Both the position numbers and the translations under genes were made by a program. Positions 27,229 through 39,374 of a stretch of 64,000 bases of DNA are shown here, piece after piece; position 1 is the stretch's first letter; each line of letters begins with the position of its first letter. The DNA lies in assembly GCF_010093085.1 (NCBI RefSeq), contig NZ_MSRC01000016.1, positions 62,001 through 126,000 of the forward strand, given 5' to 3'. Source of the stretch: Bacillus sp. SKDU12 (lineage in GTDB: Bacteria; Bacillota; Bacilli; Bacillales; Bacillaceae). Below the pieces are notes generated by a model that had not been told where the DNA came from, searched no databases, and saw only the letters and a program-made list of their open reading frames with translations.

Positions 27229-27258
27229 ATTATAAAAACAGTTTTTCGGCACAGTCAA
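27229..27258 (-). promoter_or_regulatory. SigmaA-type promoter of the yukE operon
   Basis: On the minus strand TTGACT, an 18-base spacer and TATAAT, about 70 bases before the yukE start. No consensus DegU site was recognised by eye. Confidence 0.65.
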
Positions 27259-27412
27259 ACAAATATGTTTTAATTTTACAAAATGAGTCCAATGGTTTAT
27301 CTTACTTCACTTAAAAATGTTATATATTGTTAAACAACTAGGTTTATTTTCTCAATCTTCTCTTTATCCTCCGAATAATCCAAAAGACCCAAATAGCTCT
27401 CCAACTCCCAAA

Positions 27413-27468
27413 AAAACCTTTCAGAATATGTAATGCCAGAGCACCATTTCTGAAAGGTTCAGTTTTTT
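27413..27468. terminator. Long hairpin with T runs on both sides
   Basis: Perfect 12-bp inverted repeat AACCTTTCAGAA / TTCTGAAAGGTT around a 21-base loop, followed by CAGTTTTTTTC on the plus strand and by TTTTTTGGG on the minus strand. Looks like a bidirectional terminator, but neither side has an obvious coding gene. Confidence 0.5.
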
Positions 27469-27717
27469 TCTTTCTTTGCCCCGATGACTTCTCTAGAAGA
27501 ATATTAGGGTAAGCTTTCGTATTATGTAATGTATACAACTGTACTATAAAAGGAAGAAAATATCACCAATATATAAGACATTTCACTCAGCATGCCATGT
27601 CATTGTTTTGTTTGGCTTCTCTCTTTGTTGTTGATTTTCACAAACAATAACAATCATAATAAAAGGAAGGGGATGAATTGTCAAAGAGTAATCAAGCATG
27701 AAAAGTAGGGGAGATTT

Positions 27718-28947
27718 ATGACCATGCCAACTGATCCGTTTACATACAGTTTTGACCGGCTTGAAGATGTGGCTGATCATATCAGCGACGTGCTGCGTTG
27801 CCCGATTACGATAGAGGATGTCAATCACAAGCTACTTGCCTACAGTACACACAGCGACTGCACAGATCCTGCCCGAACGTCTACGATTATTGGCAGAAGA
27901 GTACCCGAGAAGGTCATCAACAAGTTGTGGAAAGACGGAACGATTCCAGCTCTGCTAAAAACAGACAAACCAATCAAAGTAAAGCAAATAGACGAAGTCG
28001 GACTGAGCAATCGCGTTGCCATCTCCATTTGGAAAAACAACCAAGTGCTCGGGTTTATATGGGCGCTTGAGATCCAAAAAACATTGTCAGACGATGATCT
28101 GATGACACTGCAAATGGCAACAAAAGCTGTGAGGAACAAGCTTCTCAAACTTCAAATCAGGAAAACAAAAAATGAAGAACGCAGCCAAGAGTTTTTCTGG
28201 AAACTGCTGACCGGGCACATTTATCAGGAGCATGACATGGCGGATGGATTCCACAAGCTTGGAATGGTCGCCCCTTCTGAGTTTTCCGTAATGATTATCA
28301 GGATAAACGGCGAGCTGACTGAAAAAATCGAACAGCAGCTGCAATACTTGCAGGAAACCACCCAGCAGGTTCATGTTCTTCTGGCGACAGTAGATTCCAA
28401 TGAACTCATTATTTTAACCGCCCCCAAAACAGACCACCCTTTTCAAGATGTAAAACAGTTTGCTTTCAGTACGCAAAAACAGCTAAAGGAACGTTATAAA
28501 ATAGAAGACGTTTCTATCGCGTTTGGCGGAATATATCATTCTATTTCTTTTGTCTCCCGCTCCTATCAGGAAGCATTATCCGCCTTAAAAGTGAAGGAAC
28601 GGTTCGCAGAAGAGACAAAACGTCTTTTCAGTTTTTCTGAGCTGGGCATTTATCAATATTTGGATGTCTTAGATGCAAAACGAAAACAGACGGGTTATTT
28701 GAATTATTCGCTCTCCAGACTGGAAGAGTATGACCGGGATCACCAGTCAAATATGGTAGAAACACTCGAGCGTTTTATTGAAGCAGACAGCAACGTGAAT
28801 GCCGCCTCCAAAGTATTGAATATCCACGTCAATACGCTGAATTACCGCCTTAAGCGGATCAGCCAGATCGCTGAAATTGATTTAAAAAATGTGAACCAAA
28901 AATTCACCATCTACTTAGATATCAAACTTCGGCACATGGATTTGTGA
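27718..28947 (+). CDS. adeR: PucR-family activator AdeR of alanine dehydrogenase
   Basis: A 409-residue transcription activator (also yukF) of the PucR/CdaR type. The N-terminal part (about 15-140) is a sensor-like domain, and the C-terminal helix-turn-helix is visible as NAASKVLNIHVNTLNYRLKRISQI near residues 360-385. It activates ald, which lies immediately downstream on the same strand. The ATG at 27718 follows AGGGGAGATTT; a second ATG two codons later is better spaced and could be the true start. Terminated by a perfect hairpin overlapping its stop. Confidence 0.92.
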   Translation: MTMPTDPFTYSFDRLEDVADHISDVLRCPITIEDVNHKLLAYSTHSDCTDPARTSTIIGRRVPEKVINKLWKDGTIPALLKTDKPIKVKQIDEVGLSNRVAISIWKNNQVLGFIWALEIQKTLSDDDLMTLQMATKAVRNKLLKLQIRKTKNEERSQEFFWKLLTGHIYQEHDMADGFHKLGMVAPSEFSVMIIRINGELTEKIEQQLQYLQETTQQVHVLLATVDSNELIILTAPKTDHPFQDVKQFAFSTQKQLKERYKIEDVSIAFGGIYHSISFVSRSYQEALSALKVKERFAEETKRLFSFSELGIYQYLDVLDAKRKQTGYLNYSLSRLEEYDRDHQSNMVETLERFIEADSNVNAASKVLNIHVNTLNYRLKRISQIAEIDLKNVNQKFTIYLDIKLRHMDL

Positions 28948-28970
28948 AATTTCACAAATCCATGTTTTTT
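28934..28970 (+). terminator. adeR terminator
   Basis: Perfect 16-bp palindrome with stem ACATGGATTTGTGAAA, including the adeR stop codon, followed by TTTTTTT. Confidence 0.85.
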
Positions 28971-29047
28971 TATTTTCTTATTCAAACAAAGAATTTTCCG
29001 AAAAATCAAGCTACACTAAACCTATCAAGATATAGGAGGAGACAGAT

Positions 29048-30184
29048 ATGATCATAGGGGTTCCTAAAGAGATTAAAAACAATGAAAACCGCGTCGCACT
29101 AACACCTGGAGGCGTTTCACAGCTGATTTCAAACGGCCACCGCGTGCTGGTTGAAACAGGCGCGGGCCTTGGAAGCGGATTTGATAATGAAGCCTATGAA
29201 TCAGCAGGAGCGGAAATCATTACTAACCCGAAACAGGTATGGGATGCCGACATGGTCATGAAGGTGAAAGAACCGCTCCCCGAGGAATATGTCTACTTCC
29301 GCGAAGGGCTTGTATTGTTTACGTACCTTCATTTAGCAGCTGAGCCTGAGCTTGCACAGGCCTTAAAAGATAAAGGAGTTACAGCAATCGCATATGAGAC
29401 GGTTAGTGACGGCCGGACATTGCCGCTTCTGACGCCAATGTCAGAGGTTGCGGGCAGAATGGCAGCGCAAATCGGCGCTCAATTTTTAGAAAAACCTAAA
29501 GGCGGAAAAGGCATTTTGCTTGCCGGAGTGCCAGGCGTTTCCCGTGGAAAAGTAACGATTATCGGCGGAGGCGTTGTCGGCACAAATGCGGCGAAAATGG
29601 CTGTCGGCCTCGGAGCAGATGTGACTATCATCGACTTAAACGCAGATCGTCTTCGCCAGCTTGATGACATCTTCGGCCATCAGATAAAAACGTTGATTTC
29701 TAACCCGGTCAATATTGCAGATGCTGTGGCAGAAGCAGATCTTCTCATTTGCGCGGTTTTGATTCCGGGGGCTAAAGCTCCGACTCTTGTCACAGAGGAA
29801 ATGGTAAAACAAATGAAACCCGGTTCGGTGATTGTCGATGTCGCGATAGACCAAGGCGGCATCGTCGAAACTGTCGACCATATGACCACACATGATCAGC
29901 CGACATATGAAAAACACGGCGTTGTCCATTACGCTGTAGCGAACATGCCTGGCGCTGTCCCCCGTACTTCAACAATTGCCTTGACTAATGTTACTGTTCC
30001 TTACGCGCTGCAAATCGCAAACAAAGGGGCAGCAAAAGCGCTCGCAGACAGTTCCGCACTAAGAGCTGGTTTAAACATAGCAAACGGACTCGTGACTTAT
30101 GAAGCTGTTGCAAAGGATTTAGGGTATGAGTATGTACCTGCCGAAAAAGCTTTACAGGACGAGTCATCTGTGGCGGGTGCTTAA
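29048..30184 (+). CDS. ald: L-alanine dehydrogenase
   Basis: A 378-residue NAD-dependent enzyme catalysing L-alanine + NAD+ + H2O to pyruvate + NH4+ + NADH, used for alanine catabolism and needed for sporulation. The N-terminal [20 protein letters not shown] is diagnostic, K75 and H96 of the family lie in [11 protein letters not shown] and FTYLHLA, and the nucleotide-binding motif [15 protein letters not shown] is near 173-187. ATG follows ATAGGAGGAGACAGAT, a very strong ribosome site. Located next to its activator gene adeR. Confidence 0.97.
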   Translation: MIIGVPKEIKNNENRVALTPGGVSQLISNGHRVLVETGAGLGSGFDNEAYESAGAEIITNPKQVWDADMVMKVKEPLPEEYVYFREGLVLFTYLHLAAEPELAQALKDKGVTAIAYETVSDGRTLPLLTPMSEVAGRMAAQIGAQFLEKPKGGKGILLAGVPGVSRGKVTIIGGGVVGTNAAKMAVGLGADVTIIDLNADRLRQLDDIFGHQIKTLISNPVNIADAVAEADLLICAVLIPGAKAPTLVTEEMVKQMKPGSVIVDVAIDQGGIVETVDHMTTHDQPTYEKHGVVHYAVANMPGAVPRTSTIALTNVTVPYALQIANKGAAKALADSSALRAGLNIANGLVTYEAVAKDLGYEYVPAEKALQDESSVAGA

Positions 30185-30194
30185 TTCACATTGA

Positions 30195-30226
30195 GCTTGC
30201 AGAAAGATTTCTGCAGGCTTTTTTTA
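30195..30226 (+). terminator. ald terminator
   Basis: GCTTGCAGAAA / TTTCTGCAGGC hairpin with a two-base loop, followed by a run of T. Confidence 0.85.
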
Positions 30227-30297
30227 TCTTTTTAAAGGAATAAAGAGACACAGTCACGAATAGGAACGATGAAACTTGATCATAAAGGAGGATTCAT

Positions 30298-30975
30298 ATG
30301 GCTGTTCAGCAATATGGCGTGTTAAAAGGTATTGTCTTAGAGATGAAGCGGGAAACCGATGATGACAGTCCTCACTTCCAAGTCAAAATGCTCGGTGAAG
30401 AGAATACGTATTACAGGTGCGCCATCAATGTCATGTCCAGTTCTGAGGAATCTGAAGTATTGTATTTGGCTGACGATCAGTTTGATTCGAGCTCGATCAC
30501 CATCCTTCCGAACATGCCGTATGGATATACTAGGATCAACGAGGCAAACCGTGAAGTGGCGCTGGATTATGTGCGGGGCAATTTGTTTGACCCGCGTGAC
30601 ATGAAGCCTTTGCCGCATGAAATTACGGGGCCTGATAATGATTTAAATGACTTTATTGAAGCTTATATGAAAAAAGCGCAGGAGGAGAAGGCACCGGTTT
30701 ATATTTTCGGCTCGAAGTTCGGACCTGAACAGGCTCCAGATAAGATCTTCGGCTTCGCCCCGACCAATGGCATGCACAACATCCATATGAATCAAGGGAA
30801 CGCAATGGATACCCGCTGGAAAAAAGACAATGGTTCTTGGCATGACGGGGGGATTCTAATTCAATTTGCAGATCAGTGGGTCGCTGTGTTTTTAGCATTT
30901 TTATCCCAATCTTGGTGTACGGACGAAAATGGAAACCCGGTCAGAGATTGTGACCATACTCAAACTTCTGCGTAA
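30298..30975 (+). CDS. yukJ: DUF2278 family protein YukJ
   Basis: A 225-residue soluble protein beginning MAVQQYGVLKGIVLEMKRE, with the DUF2278 features FGSKFGPEQAPDKIFGF near 140 and NIHMNQGN near 161. The WxDGGILIQF segment lies near 181-191. Function is unknown; DUF2278 proteins occur in Bacillus and other soil bacteria. ATG follows AAAGGAGGATTCAT. Convergent with the dhb operon, sharing a bidirectional terminator. Confidence 0.9.
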   Translation: MAVQQYGVLKGIVLEMKRETDDDSPHFQVKMLGEENTYYRCAINVMSSSEESEVLYLADDQFDSSSITILPNMPYGYTRINEANREVALDYVRGNLFDPRDMKPLPHEITGPDNDLNDFIEAYMKKAQEEKAPVYIFGSKFGPEQAPDKIFGFAPTNGMHNIHMNQGNAMDTRWKKDNGSWHDGGILIQFADQWVAVFLAFLSQSWCTDENGNPVRDCDHTQTSA

Positions 30976-30981
30976 GATAGA

Positions 30982-31015
30982 AAAAGAGACTGCGGCGGGC
31001 AGTCTCTTTTTTTAT
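30982..31015. terminator. Bidirectional terminator between yukJ and the dhb operon
   Basis: AAAAGAGACTGC / GCAGTCTCTTTT hairpin followed by a T run on the plus strand and an A run on the other side. Confidence 0.85.
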
Positions 31016-31023
31016 ACTATTGA

Positions 31024-31233
31024 TTACATGTTTTCAATCGTCTTTAGGCTGTTTGGCCTCATATCGCTCCAATGTGATTGGATATAGTCCAGACAAGCCT
31101 CACGCCCTTTTTGCTCATGAACAATTGTCCAGCCGCTCGGTACATCTATACATTCGGGCCACAGGGAATATTGGCCTTCGTCATTGATCAGCACTAAATA
31201 TGTGCCGTCCGCATTTTCAAAAGGGTTTGCCAT
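31024..31233 (-). CDS. ybdZ: MbtH-like protein of bacillibactin synthesis
   Basis: A 69-residue MbtH-family protein with the signature N-x-E-x-Q-S-L-W-P family pattern seen as [24 protein letters not shown] (here split, residues about 16-38) and a late tryptophan. MbtH proteins bind adenylation domains of nonribosomal peptide synthetases and are needed for their folding or activity; the partner here is DhbF. Last gene of the dhb operon, 14 bases after dhbF. ATG follows AAGGAGGAAATAACAG. The gene symbol follows 168 usage (also mbtH). Confidence 0.93.
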   Translation of the reverse strand: MANPFENADGTYLVLINDEGQYSLWPECIDVPSGWTIVHEQKGREACLDYIQSHWSDMRPNSLKTIENM

Positions 31234-31247
31234 CTGTTATTTCCTCC

Positions 31248-34200
31248 TTATTTATTCATCTCATCCAGTTTGACAGCGAGAACCTTGCCGATTAGGGCAA
31301 GCGGTTCAGCCTGACAAAGATCTTTATGACGGCAGTCGATTTCGATCTGTTCAATTTGTCCATTGATATACGGCTTCCACGAATCAGGTTCAATCGGTTC
31401 GAACCAATCAGGAATGATTGTTGATCTGAAAAACAAGACATTTCCATGGAAGGTATTCGGCTTATATGAGCCTAATAGGCCGACAGAATTGACATACGTA
31501 TTTTTCAGATTTAAAATGACCGATTCATCAAGGCTCGCGAGCGCACTGCCGTCGCTGCGAAGAGTCTCAATTGCCGTTTCAAAATCAAGCGGTTTGTCTC
31601 CTAAGCTGTCTGGATCATATCCGCCTAACGCCAGAAGGGCAATAAGCGCTTCCTCATCATCAGGCGCTTTTTTTATAGGAAGGAAGTGGTTCGGATAGGC
31701 ATCCAGCATCACCAATAAGGATACTTCTTCTCCTTGATTTTGCAGCTGGGCAGCCATCGCTTGAACGACATTCCCGCCCAGAGACCAGCCAAGCAGATGG
31801 TAGGGGCCTTTCGGCTGGATTGTTCTGATTTGTTCAATGTAATCGGCAGCCATGTCATCGAGAGTTTGCGGAAGCTCCTCGCATTGCCCGATTCCCCGTG
31901 CCTGCAGGCCATAAAGAGGATAATCCGTTCCTATATTTGTCATCAAACCGGCATAGCACCAGCTGAGTCCGCCTGCCGGATGCACGCAGAATAAAGGAGG
32001 TTTGTCTCCGCTTGTTCGGAGCGGCAGCAAAACGTCAAGTGCGCTTTGGCTTGAACCCATTTCAAGTCTTTCTGCAAGCCCGGCAACAGTCGGCGCTTCG
32101 AATAGGATGCCAATGCTGAGTTCAACGCCGAGCGCTTCACGAATGCGGCTCATCAGCTGAACAGCAAGCAAGGAATGTCCGCCTATATCAAAGAATCGGT
32201 CATCAATGCCGACGTGCGGTAAATGCAGCACCTCCATAAACAGGTCACAGAGGATTTCTTCCTGCGGCGTTCTCGGTCCGCGTCCTGTCACTGCTCCTCC
32301 AAAATCTGGGGCAGGCAGCGCTTTACGGTCAAGCTTTCCATTCGGTGTCAGAGGCAATTCTTTCATCATCACAAAGGCAGAAGGCACCATGTAATCCGGC
32401 AGCCTCTCAGCGGTATATTTGCGCAGCTCCGCCGTATCAAACGTTTCTTCCGAGAAAGGTATGACATAAGCTGCCAAACGTTTATCTCCCGGCTGATCCT
32501 CGCGTACAATGACAGCCGCATCTTCAAGCTGCGGATGCTGAACAAGCGCGGCTTCAATTTCTCCCAGTTCAATTCGGAAGCCCCGAATTTTCGCTTGGTG
32601 ATCAGCACGCCCGACATAGTCGAGAGTGCCGTCAGCGTGAAGGCGGGCCACATCTCCAGTCCGATACATCCGGGTGCCCGGAGGACCGAAAGGATCAGCT
32701 ATAAAGCGTTCTGCTGTTAATCCAGTGCGTCCTAAATAGCCTCGTGCCAGCCCCGCTCCTGATACATACAGCTCTCCGGCAACACCCGGCGGGACCTGCT
32801 GCAAGCGTTCGTCCAGCACATAAACGCCAAGATCGGGAATGCTGCATCCGATCAAGCTGTTTGCCCGTAACGCTGCAATGCTTCGGTCTAATTCGATATA
32901 GCTCACATGCACAGTCGTTTCTGTAATTCCATACATATTGACAAGCTGCGGTCTATTTTCAGAATGACGATTATACCAATCCTCTAAGCGGCTGAGTTCA
33001 AGTGCTTCGCCGCCAAAAATGACATAGCGCAGACTGAGTGCTTGTCCGAGATTCGGCTGCTCCCGTTCCGCTTGCATAAATTGATAGAAAGCTGACGGTG
33101 TCTGATTTAAAACGGTCACACCCTCTTTGACAAGCAAACGCAGAAACGCTTCCGGTGATCTGCTGACGTGATGAGGCACGATCACAAGGCGTCCGCCATG
33201 CAGCAGGGGTCCCCATATCTCCCATACAGAAAAGTCAAACGCATAGGAATGGAACATGGTCCAGATATCGTCTGAGCTGAAATGGAACCACTGATCAGTC
33301 GCTGCAAATAAACGCGTTACATTTTGGTGGGGAATCAGCACACCTTTTGGAACCCCTGTTGAGCCGGATGTATAAATGACATACGCTGTATTCAATGGAG
33401 AAAGCGGCTGAATTCGATCTGTATGATTGGGATTATCAGCTCGGTATGTGTTTAGCTTCTCTGCCATTTTGATGTCATCCAGCACCATTTTCGGTACGTT
33501 TTTCGCTGGCGGAATGCTTTCAGCAGCTTTTGTATTCGTCAGAATAAACGAAGGCTGTGCATCTTTCAGCATAAAAGCAATTCGCTCAGCCGGATAGTCA
33601 GGATCGAGAGGCAGATAAGCTGCGCCGGTTTTCAGCACGGCCAGTAGCCCGATGACCATTTCCAATGACCGCGGCAGTGCCAAAGCTACAATTTGCTCTG
33701 GCCCGACGCCTTCACTGATCAGCATTCGGGCAAGCCGATTTGCTCTTACATTTAGCTCTGCATAGGTTAGTGACTGATCTTCATAAACGACGGCAACGGC
33801 ATCTGGACGTAAAGCAGCCTGTTTCTCAAACTGTTCCGGCAAATTTGCGTGCGAAATGTTTTCAGAAACACTTTGCCAATCTGCCACCATGATGCTGCGC
33901 TCTTCAGGTTTAAGGATGTCCAAATGTCCGATCTGCTCGTCAGGATCAGATTCAGCAGCCTCCAGCAAGCGCAACAGACGGTCAGCAAAAGCTTGAGCAG
34001 TTTCCCGCTTGAAAAGGTCAGTGCTATATTCAATCAATCCTTCCAATCCGTTTGGTGTTCCGTCAGCAAGACGGTTTTCACTGATTTCCAGCGTCAAATC
34101 AAACTTGGCAGATCCGACAGTGTGGATCCGCAGGCTGCTTTCCATGCCAGGAAAATGCAGTTCAGCATCCGGTGTGTTTTGAAATGCGAGCATAATTTGG

Positions 34201-37200
34201 AATAAAGGATGTGTCGATCGCGAGCGAGCTGGATTCAGCACCTCCACAAGTCGTTCAAACGGCAGGTCCTGATTTTCATAGGCTGCCAGATTCACTTCCC
34301 GCACACGGTCAAGAAGCTCACGGAAGCTTGGGTCACCTGATGTATCGGTTCTGAGCACCAACGTATTAATAAACAGCCCAACAAGATCGCCTAGGGCATC
34401 ATCATTACGGCCCGCAATCGGACTGCCAATCGGAATGTCAGTGCCGGCCCCGAGCCTTGTCAATAAAGTAGCGAGACCTGATTGAAGCACCATAAACAGG
34501 CTCACCCTATTTGCGCGGGCAAGCTCCTGCAATCGCTTGTGAAGCTCAGGTTCAATACGAAAATGAATCATATCTCCAGCATGACTCGGCTCAGCCGGAC
34601 GTGAATAGTCAATTGGCAGTTCAAGGTGATCAGGCAGGTTCTTTAAACTTTCTTTCCAGAAAGCTAGCTGTCTCGCAATCAGGCTATTGGGATCATCCCC
34701 GCTTCCAATCCATTCTTGCTGCCAAAGCGCATAGTCTGCATACTGCACAGCAAGAGGCGCCCAATCGGGAGCTTTTCCGTGGCAGCGAGCTTCATAGGCC
34801 TCCCCAAGATCGCGGGTCAGCGGCGCCAAGGACCAGCCGTCCCCGACAATATGATGTACGAGAAGGAGCAGCACGTACTCGTCAGGATTGATAACAAATA
34901 GCTCTGCACGAAAAGCAGGTTCAGCTGCCAGATCAAAGCTGTAGCGCACAGCTTCAGCAAGCTGCTCAGAAAGCTCATGTTCACTAATTTCAGTAACATG
35001 CAAATCAGGCCGTGATTGATCAGCATCTAAAATATGCTGATAGGATGTCCCCTGTGATTCAGGGAAGATCGTCCGAAGGCTTTCGTGGCGGCAGACGAGA
35101 TCATAAAGTGCAGCTTGCAGCACTCCTTGGTCCAGCCCGCCAGACAAACGGACAGCAACCGGAATATTATAAGTAGGACTCGGCCCTTCCAGACAATGGA
35201 GGAACCATAGCCGGCGCTGAGCAAATGAAAGCGGAATTCTTTCTGGTCGTTTAGCTCTTTGCAAAACGGGCCGTGCACTCTGCGCTTGATCAAGCTGAGC
35301 AGCTAGTCCTGCTACTGTCGGAATGTCAAAGAGCTTAGCGATGCCGAGTTCAGCTCCCATTGCTTCGCGAATGCGACTCACCAGACGTGCTGCAAGAAGC
35401 GAATGTCCGCCCAACTCGAAGAAACTGTCGTCAATACCGATACGAGCCAAACCGAGAACTTCTGCAAACAAATCACACAATATTTCTTCTTGAGGCGTCC
35501 GCGGTGCGCGAGCGCTGACAGATGTACTGAAATCAGGCACCGGCAGTGCTTTTCGATCGAGCTTTCCATTCGGTGTTAATGGCAGCTCGTCCATCTTCAT
35601 AAATGCTGCCGGTACCATATAGTCAGGAAGACTGTCACCGACATAACGGCGAAGCTCGGCAAGATCAATAGCTGCCGCAGCCACTACATACGCCACCAAT
35701 CGTTTGTCTCCCGGCTGATCTTCCCGCGCGACAACAGCAGCCTGTTCAATGTCCGGATGCTTGGCAAGCACGGCTTCAATTTCTCCTAGTTCAATTCGGA
35801 ATCCGCGGATTTTCATTTGATGATCGGCCCGCCCGATATAATCCAAAGCCCCATCTGCACGCCAGCGGGCCTGGTCTCCGGTCCGATACATCCGAGTTCC
35901 CGGCGGACCGTATGGATCTGCAACAAAACGCTCAGCTGTTAAATCAGGGCGGCGGTAATAACCTCTGGCCAAGCCGGTTCCTGCAATATAAAGCTCGCCG
36001 ACAACTCCCGGCGGCACCGGATGCAAACCGTTATCAAGCACATATATCTGTGTATTCCAAATTGGTTTGCCAATCGGCGGAACACCCTTTTGCCCTTCTT
36101 CAAGAAAAGCTGCTGCAGACCAAATCGTTGTTTCAGTCGGACCGTATAAATTCGTGACTGAACATTGAAGATCTTGGAGCGCCCGCAAAAGACCGCTCGG
36201 CAGCGCCTCGCCTCCGACAAGCACCCTGAGCCCCCGAAGTTTCTCAGGTTCATTCGTGACTAAAGCATGCCACAATGTCGGTGTCGCCTGCATGATATTA
36301 ATATCGAAATTTTCGATCATTTGAGCTAATGCCTGCGGCTCACGGATCGTTTCTTTTTTTGCGATCACGATTTGCGCCCCGCTGATCAGCGGAAGATATA
36401 ACTCCAATGCTGAAATATCAAAAGCGATAGTCGTCACGGCCAGCAGCCTGTCTTCTTCTGCTAGAGAAAATGCCTCCTGTATGGACAGCAGAAAGTTGCT
36501 TAAGCTTTTCAGCGTTACAACGACACCTTTCGGCCTTCCTGTTGATCCCGAGGTATAAATGATATACGCAGGATGTGCAAGAGAAACCGATACATTCGGA
36601 TTGTCCGGCGAATAGCGTTTTACAACCTCCTGTGTAACAGCCTGATCAAGCACAAGCTGTGGTACTGCCAGTTTATCAGGCAGACGGGCTGCTATTTCCT
36701 CAGTCGTTATGATGCAGAAAGGTTTTGCATCCTCCAGCATGTAAGAAATTCGATCGGCCGGAAACTCTGGATCAAGCGGAAGATATGCCGCACCAGTCTT
36801 GAGCACAGCAAGCATCAATGCCACCAGCTCTGGAGAACGCGGCAGTGCCAAAGCGGCAAATTGCTCTGAACCAAGGCCTTTTTCGATCAACAGATGCGCA
36901 AGGCGGTTTGCCTTTTCGTTCAGCTCTTGATAGTTCACTTGAACGCCATCACTTATAAGAGCGATACGTTCCGGCGTAATGGTTGCCTGCTTTTCAAACA
37001 TCTCCCGAAGGCTGAGCGACTTCTCAAGTTTTTCAGTCTCATTCCATTTACGAATGACTTGTTCTTTCTCCTGTGGCAAGAGAATCTTCATCTGCCCAAT
37101 CAGCATATCTTCCCCGGCTGAAGCCGCTTTCAGCAGCTGCGAGATCCGCTGCAGATGAAGCTTTATATCAGATTCGCTGTATACCTCAGGATTTGCGTCC

Positions 37201-38387
37201 ACATCAATCCGCAGTCCGCTGCCGTCCATTCTGTCATAGACATTGATTGATAAATCTTCAACAGGCCCGGCAGAAAGATTATGCGTTGTGCCTCGGGTTC
37301 CGGCAAAGTCAAGATCATAATCAAACGGCATGAGATTGATTTGCGGGCCAAATAATCTATGATTTTCTCCTATTAATTTTAGATCGCGGCGAAGCTCTTC
37401 ATGTCGATACTTATGATGCCGCCGAATATTGCGGATTTCCCGGGAAATTTGCTGAATCAATTCAGAAAAACGCATCGAAGAGCTGACAGACAGCCTGAGC
37501 GGGAGAAGGTTCATTACCATAGCCGGTACGTTTAGTGATGCGGAACCTATCCGTCCCATCATCGGCAAACCGAGCACAACATCCTCTGAGCCAGTCATAC
37601 GGTGCACATAAACAACTGACACTGCAAGTATGACTTCATGCCAGCTTCCTGAGAAATAACGCGCTGCTTCTTTTAACGCATTTACATCAGACGGAGGCAG
37701 ATATGCTGTATGACGAAGAAAACTGTTAGATGTTCTTGGCGCCCGATCAGCCAAGCTCACAACTTCAAGTCCATCAGCAAAACGCGCCAGCCAAAATTGA
37801 CGATCCTTTTCATACTGCTCTGATCCGCGATAAGCTGTATCCTCCTCCAAAACAGCCTGCAGCGGTCCAAAAGGTCGGTCTGCAGCTGATTGTCCTTTTA
37901 CCAGTGCGGTATACGTACTTGCCACACGCTGGGCTATCAGAGAAAAACCGAAACCATCGATTGCAATATGGTGAATGCGCTGATACCAAAAGAAACGATC
38001 AGGACCAGCTATAAACAGAGCTTCATTGAATAAAGGATCATATTCTAAATCAACCGGCTTTGCCATATCTGCCTTCATCCAGTTTAATGCTGTTGTTTCC
38101 GGATCAGTCTCAGAGCTTACGTCAATGACGTGCAGCTGTACATCCGGAGACGGGTTTATCATCTGCCAAGGCCCATCCATATGTTCACCGAAGCCGACAT
38201 GCAGCGATTCCGCTTCCTTTATCACATGCCGCAAAGCTTCTTCAAATAAAGCAATATTGATTGGTCCATTGATTTCGATATATTCCGCTGTATTGTAAAT
38301 TGGATTGTCCGGGTCAAGCTGCTGAGCAAACCATATGCCAGTTTGCGCTCCGGTTAAAGAAAATTGAAGATCTTTTGTCTCGGGCAT
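31248..38387 (-). CDS. dhbF: Bacillibactin nonribosomal peptide synthetase DhbF
   Basis: A 2,379-residue dimodular synthetase that condenses 2,3-dihydroxybenzoyl, glycine and threonine units and cyclises three of them to bacillibactin. Domains in order: condensation 1 (HHIAIDGFG, about 140), adenylation 1 ([11 protein letters not shown], about 610), carrier 1 ([14 protein letters not shown], about 1000), condensation 2 (HHIVGDGWS, about 1170), adenylation 2 ([11 protein letters not shown], about 1640), carrier 2 ([14 protein letters not shown], about 2060) and a C-terminal thioesterase (GWSLGGN, about 2210). The ATG at 38387 follows AAAAGGAGGGGGAAAC; earlier codons of the longer frame overlap dhbB. 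No damage seen. Iron-regulated through the upstream Fur box. Confidence 0.97.
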   Translation of the reverse strand: MPETKDLQFSLTGAQTGIWFAQQLDPDNPIYNTAEYIEINGPINIALFEEALRHVIKEAESLHVGFGEHMDGPWQMINPSPDVQLHVIDVSSETDPETTALNWMKADMAKPVDLEYDPLFNEALFIAGPDRFFWYQRIHHIAIDGFGFSLIAQRVASTYTALVKGQSAADRPFGPLQAVLEEDTAYRGSEQYEKDRQFWLARFADGLEVVSLADRAPRTSNSFLRHTAYLPPSDVNALKEAARYFSGSWHEVILAVSVVYVHRMTGSEDVVLGLPMMGRIGSASLNVPAMVMNLLPLRLSVSSSMRFSELIQQISREIRNIRRHHKYRHEELRRDLKLIGENHRLFGPQINLMPFDYDLDFAGTRGTTHNLSAGPVEDLSINVYDRMDGSGLRIDVDANPEVYSESDIKLHLQRISQLLKAASAGEDMLIGQMKILLPQEKEQVIRKWNETEKLEKSLSLREMFEKQATITPERIALISDGVQVNYQELNEKANRLAHLLIEKGLGSEQFAALALPRSPELVALMLAVLKTGAAYLPLDPEFPADRISYMLEDAKPFCIITTEEIAARLPDKLAVPQLVLDQAVTQEVVKRYSPDNPNVSVSLAHPAYIIYTSGSTGRPKGVVVTLKSLSNFLLSIQEAFSLAEEDRLLAVTTIAFDISALELYLPLISGAQIVIAKKETIREPQALAQMIENFDINIMQATPTLWHALVTNEPEKLRGLRVLVGGEALPSGLLRALQDLQCSVTNLYGPTETTIWSAAAFLEEGQKGVPPIGKPIWNTQIYVLDNGLHPVPPGVVGELYIAGTGLARGYYRRPDLTAERFVADPYGPPGTRMYRTGDQARWRADGALDYIGRADHQMKIRGFRIELGEIEAVLAKHPDIEQAAVVAREDQPGDKRLVAYVVAAAAIDLAELRRYVGDSLPDYMVPAAFMKMDELPLTPNGKLDRKALPVPDFSTSVSARAPRTPQEEILCDLFAEVLGLARIGIDDSFFELGGHSLLAARLVSRIREAMGAELGIAKLFDIPTVAGLAAQLDQAQSARPVLQRAKRPERIPLSFAQRRLWFLHCLEGPSPTYNIPVAVRLSGGLDQGVLQAALYDLVCRHESLRTIFPESQGTSYQHILDADQSRPDLHVTEISEHELSEQLAEAVRYSFDLAAEPAFRAELFVINPDEYVLLLLVHHIVGDGWSLAPLTRDLGEAYEARCHGKAPDWAPLAVQYADYALWQQEWIGSGDDPNSLIARQLAFWKESLKNLPDHLELPIDYSRPAEPSHAGDMIHFRIEPELHKRLQELARANRVSLFMVLQSGLATLLTRLGAGTDIPIGSPIAGRNDDALGDLVGLFINTLVLRTDTSGDPSFRELLDRVREVNLAAYENQDLPFERLVEVLNPARSRSTHPLFQIMLAFQNTPDAELHFPGMESSLRIHTVGSAKFDLTLEISENRLADGTPNGLEGLIEYSTDLFKRETAQAFADRLLRLLEAAESDPDEQIGHLDILKPEERSIMVADWQSVSENISHANLPEQFEKQAALRPDAVAVVYEDQSLTYAELNVRANRLARMLISEGVGPEQIVALALPRSLEMVIGLLAVLKTGAAYLPLDPDYPAERIAFMLKDAQPSFILTNTKAAESIPPAKNVPKMVLDDIKMAEKLNTYRADNPNHTDRIQPLSPLNTAYVIYTSGSTGVPKGVLIPHQNVTRLFAATDQWFHFSSDDIWTMFHSYAFDFSVWEIWGPLLHGGRLVIVPHHVSRSPEAFLRLLVKEGVTVLNQTPSAFYQFMQAEREQPNLGQALSLRYVIFGGEALELSRLEDWYNRHSENRPQLVNMYGITETTVHVSYIELDRSIAALRANSLIGCSIPDLGVYVLDERLQQVPPGVAGELYVSGAGLARGYLGRTGLTAERFIADPFGPPGTRMYRTGDVARLHADGTLDYVGRADHQAKIRGFRIELGEIEAALVQHPQLEDAAVIVREDQPGDKRLAAYVIPFSEETFDTAELRKYTAERLPDYMVPSAFVMMKELPLTPNGKLDRKALPAPDFGGAVTGRGPRTPQEEILCDLFMEVLHLPHVGIDDRFFDIGGHSLLAVQLMSRIREALGVELSIGILFEAPTVAGLAERLEMGSSQSALDVLLPLRTSGDKPPLFCVHPAGGLSWCYAGLMTNIGTDYPLYGLQARGIGQCEELPQTLDDMAADYIEQIRTIQPKGPYHLLGWSLGGNVVQAMAAQLQNQGEEVSLLVMLDAYPNHFLPIKKAPDDEEALIALLALGGYDPDSLGDKPLDFETAIETLRSDGSALASLDESVILNLKNTYVNSVGLLGSYKPNTFHGNVLFFRSTIIPDWFEPIEPDSWKPYINGQIEQIEIDCRHKDLCQAEPLALIGKVLAVKLDEMNK

Positions 38388-38407
38388 CCGTCTGTTTCCC
38401 CCTCCTT

Positions 38408-39343
38408 TTATAAATAATCCGCGTTTGGCAGCACTTGCTGACTGCGGGTGGCGAGCAATTTTTGCCATTCTTCGATCGTCGGGCGTTCAGCCAATTCCAC
38501 GAATGTCACCTCGGCTCCTTCACGCCGCCATTGTTCGACTAATGTCATGATCCTTACTGAATCAAGCCCTCGGTCTAGCAAATCCTCTTGATTCGTAATA
38601 TCTTCAGGTTTATCTTGAAGAAGCTCAGCAATTTGTTTACGGATCTTCTCACAAGTAAACATTTCTTTGCGGGTGTTTAGTGCCGTTTTTCGCGTGTATG
38701 CCGGCGCATTCTTCAGCTGATCGAGAAGGCTGTCAGTCATCACAGTATACGCACAGCGTCCAGCCGCATAATCCAGCGCCATCTGATGTTTTTCTAATGA
38801 AAAATCAGCAACTGCATCCCCCACAAAAAAAGCTTCAATATCCTCCATAAATGCTTCACATGCTGTAACGAGACAGCCGATATGGGCGTAAATTCCGGTA
38901 ATAATCAACTGATCCCGTCCCTCTTTTCGCATCATTTCAAGCAAATTCGTTCTCTTAAACGCGCTGTATCTCCATTTTGTCAGCACGAGATCATTATCAT
39001 CCGGTGCCAGCTCGGTTATAATTTTCTCCTCATAAGGGCCGCTGCTTAATCCCGGGCCCCAAAAGTCTGTCAAGAGCGCCCGGTCAGCTGGATTTTGGCT
39101 GCCTGGCTGTGCAGTATAGACGACAGGTATCCCAAGCTGGACACATTGATCCTTCAGCCTGCGTATATTCGCAGATAGCTCTGTTACCGGAGATGCTCCC
39201 GCTGTGAAAGCATCGACAAAATAGTTTTGCATATCGTGGATTAACAGGACTGCCCGATTTGGAGCAGGCACCCATGACACTTTGTTTTGCGGCATATCAG
39301 CTGCTGTCGGCATTTGATACGGCTGAATGGCAGGTATAGCCAT
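38408..39343 (-). CDS. dhbB: Isochorismatase / aryl carrier protein DhbB
   Basis: A 311-residue bifunctional protein. The N-terminal isochorismatase domain (about 1-205; [14 protein letters not shown] near 35, [12 protein letters not shown] near 117, [13 protein letters not shown] near 150) hydrolyses isochorismate to 2,3-dihydro-2,3-dihydroxybenzoate. The C-terminal aryl carrier domain has the phosphopantetheine site [12 protein letters not shown] near 260 and carries the activated acid for DhbF. The ATG at 39343 follows GAGAGGGAGTGTTCAA. One residue shorter than the 168 version as I remember it. 20 bases upstream of dhbF. Confidence 0.96.
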   Translation of the reverse strand: MAIPAIQPYQMPTAADMPQNKVSWVPAPNRAVLLIHDMQNYFVDAFTAGASPVTELSANIRRLKDQCVQLGIPVVYTAQPGSQNPADRALLTDFWGPGLSSGPYEEKIITELAPDDNDLVLTKWRYSAFKRTNLLEMMRKEGRDQLIITGIYAHIGCLVTACEAFMEDIEAFFVGDAVADFSLEKHQMALDYAAGRCAYTVMTDSLLDQLKNAPAYTRKTALNTRKEMFTCEKIRKQIAELLQDKPEDITNQEDLLDRGLDSVRIMTLVEQWRREGAEVTFVELAERPTIEEWQKLLATRSQQVLPNADYL

Positions 39344-39374
39344 TTGAACACTCCCTCTCAAATTGTTGTTTATG

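Larger units (their letters stand above)
27162..27717. other. Intergenic region between yukE and adeR
   Basis: About 550 A/T-rich bases. It holds the yukE promoter, a strong two-way hairpin at 27413-27468, a doubtful 64-codon minus-strand frame at 27344-27538 with a basic C-terminus (IIRRIKRRLRK), and the adeR leader. No convincing gene is seen. Confidence 0.5.

Noticed and set aside
27583-27828. 81-codon minus-strand frame over the adeR start
   Set aside because: It overlaps the AdeR coding start and has no family resemblance.
34500-36900. Plus-strand frames within dhbF
   Set aside because: They are shadows of a highly conserved, continuous synthetase gene.
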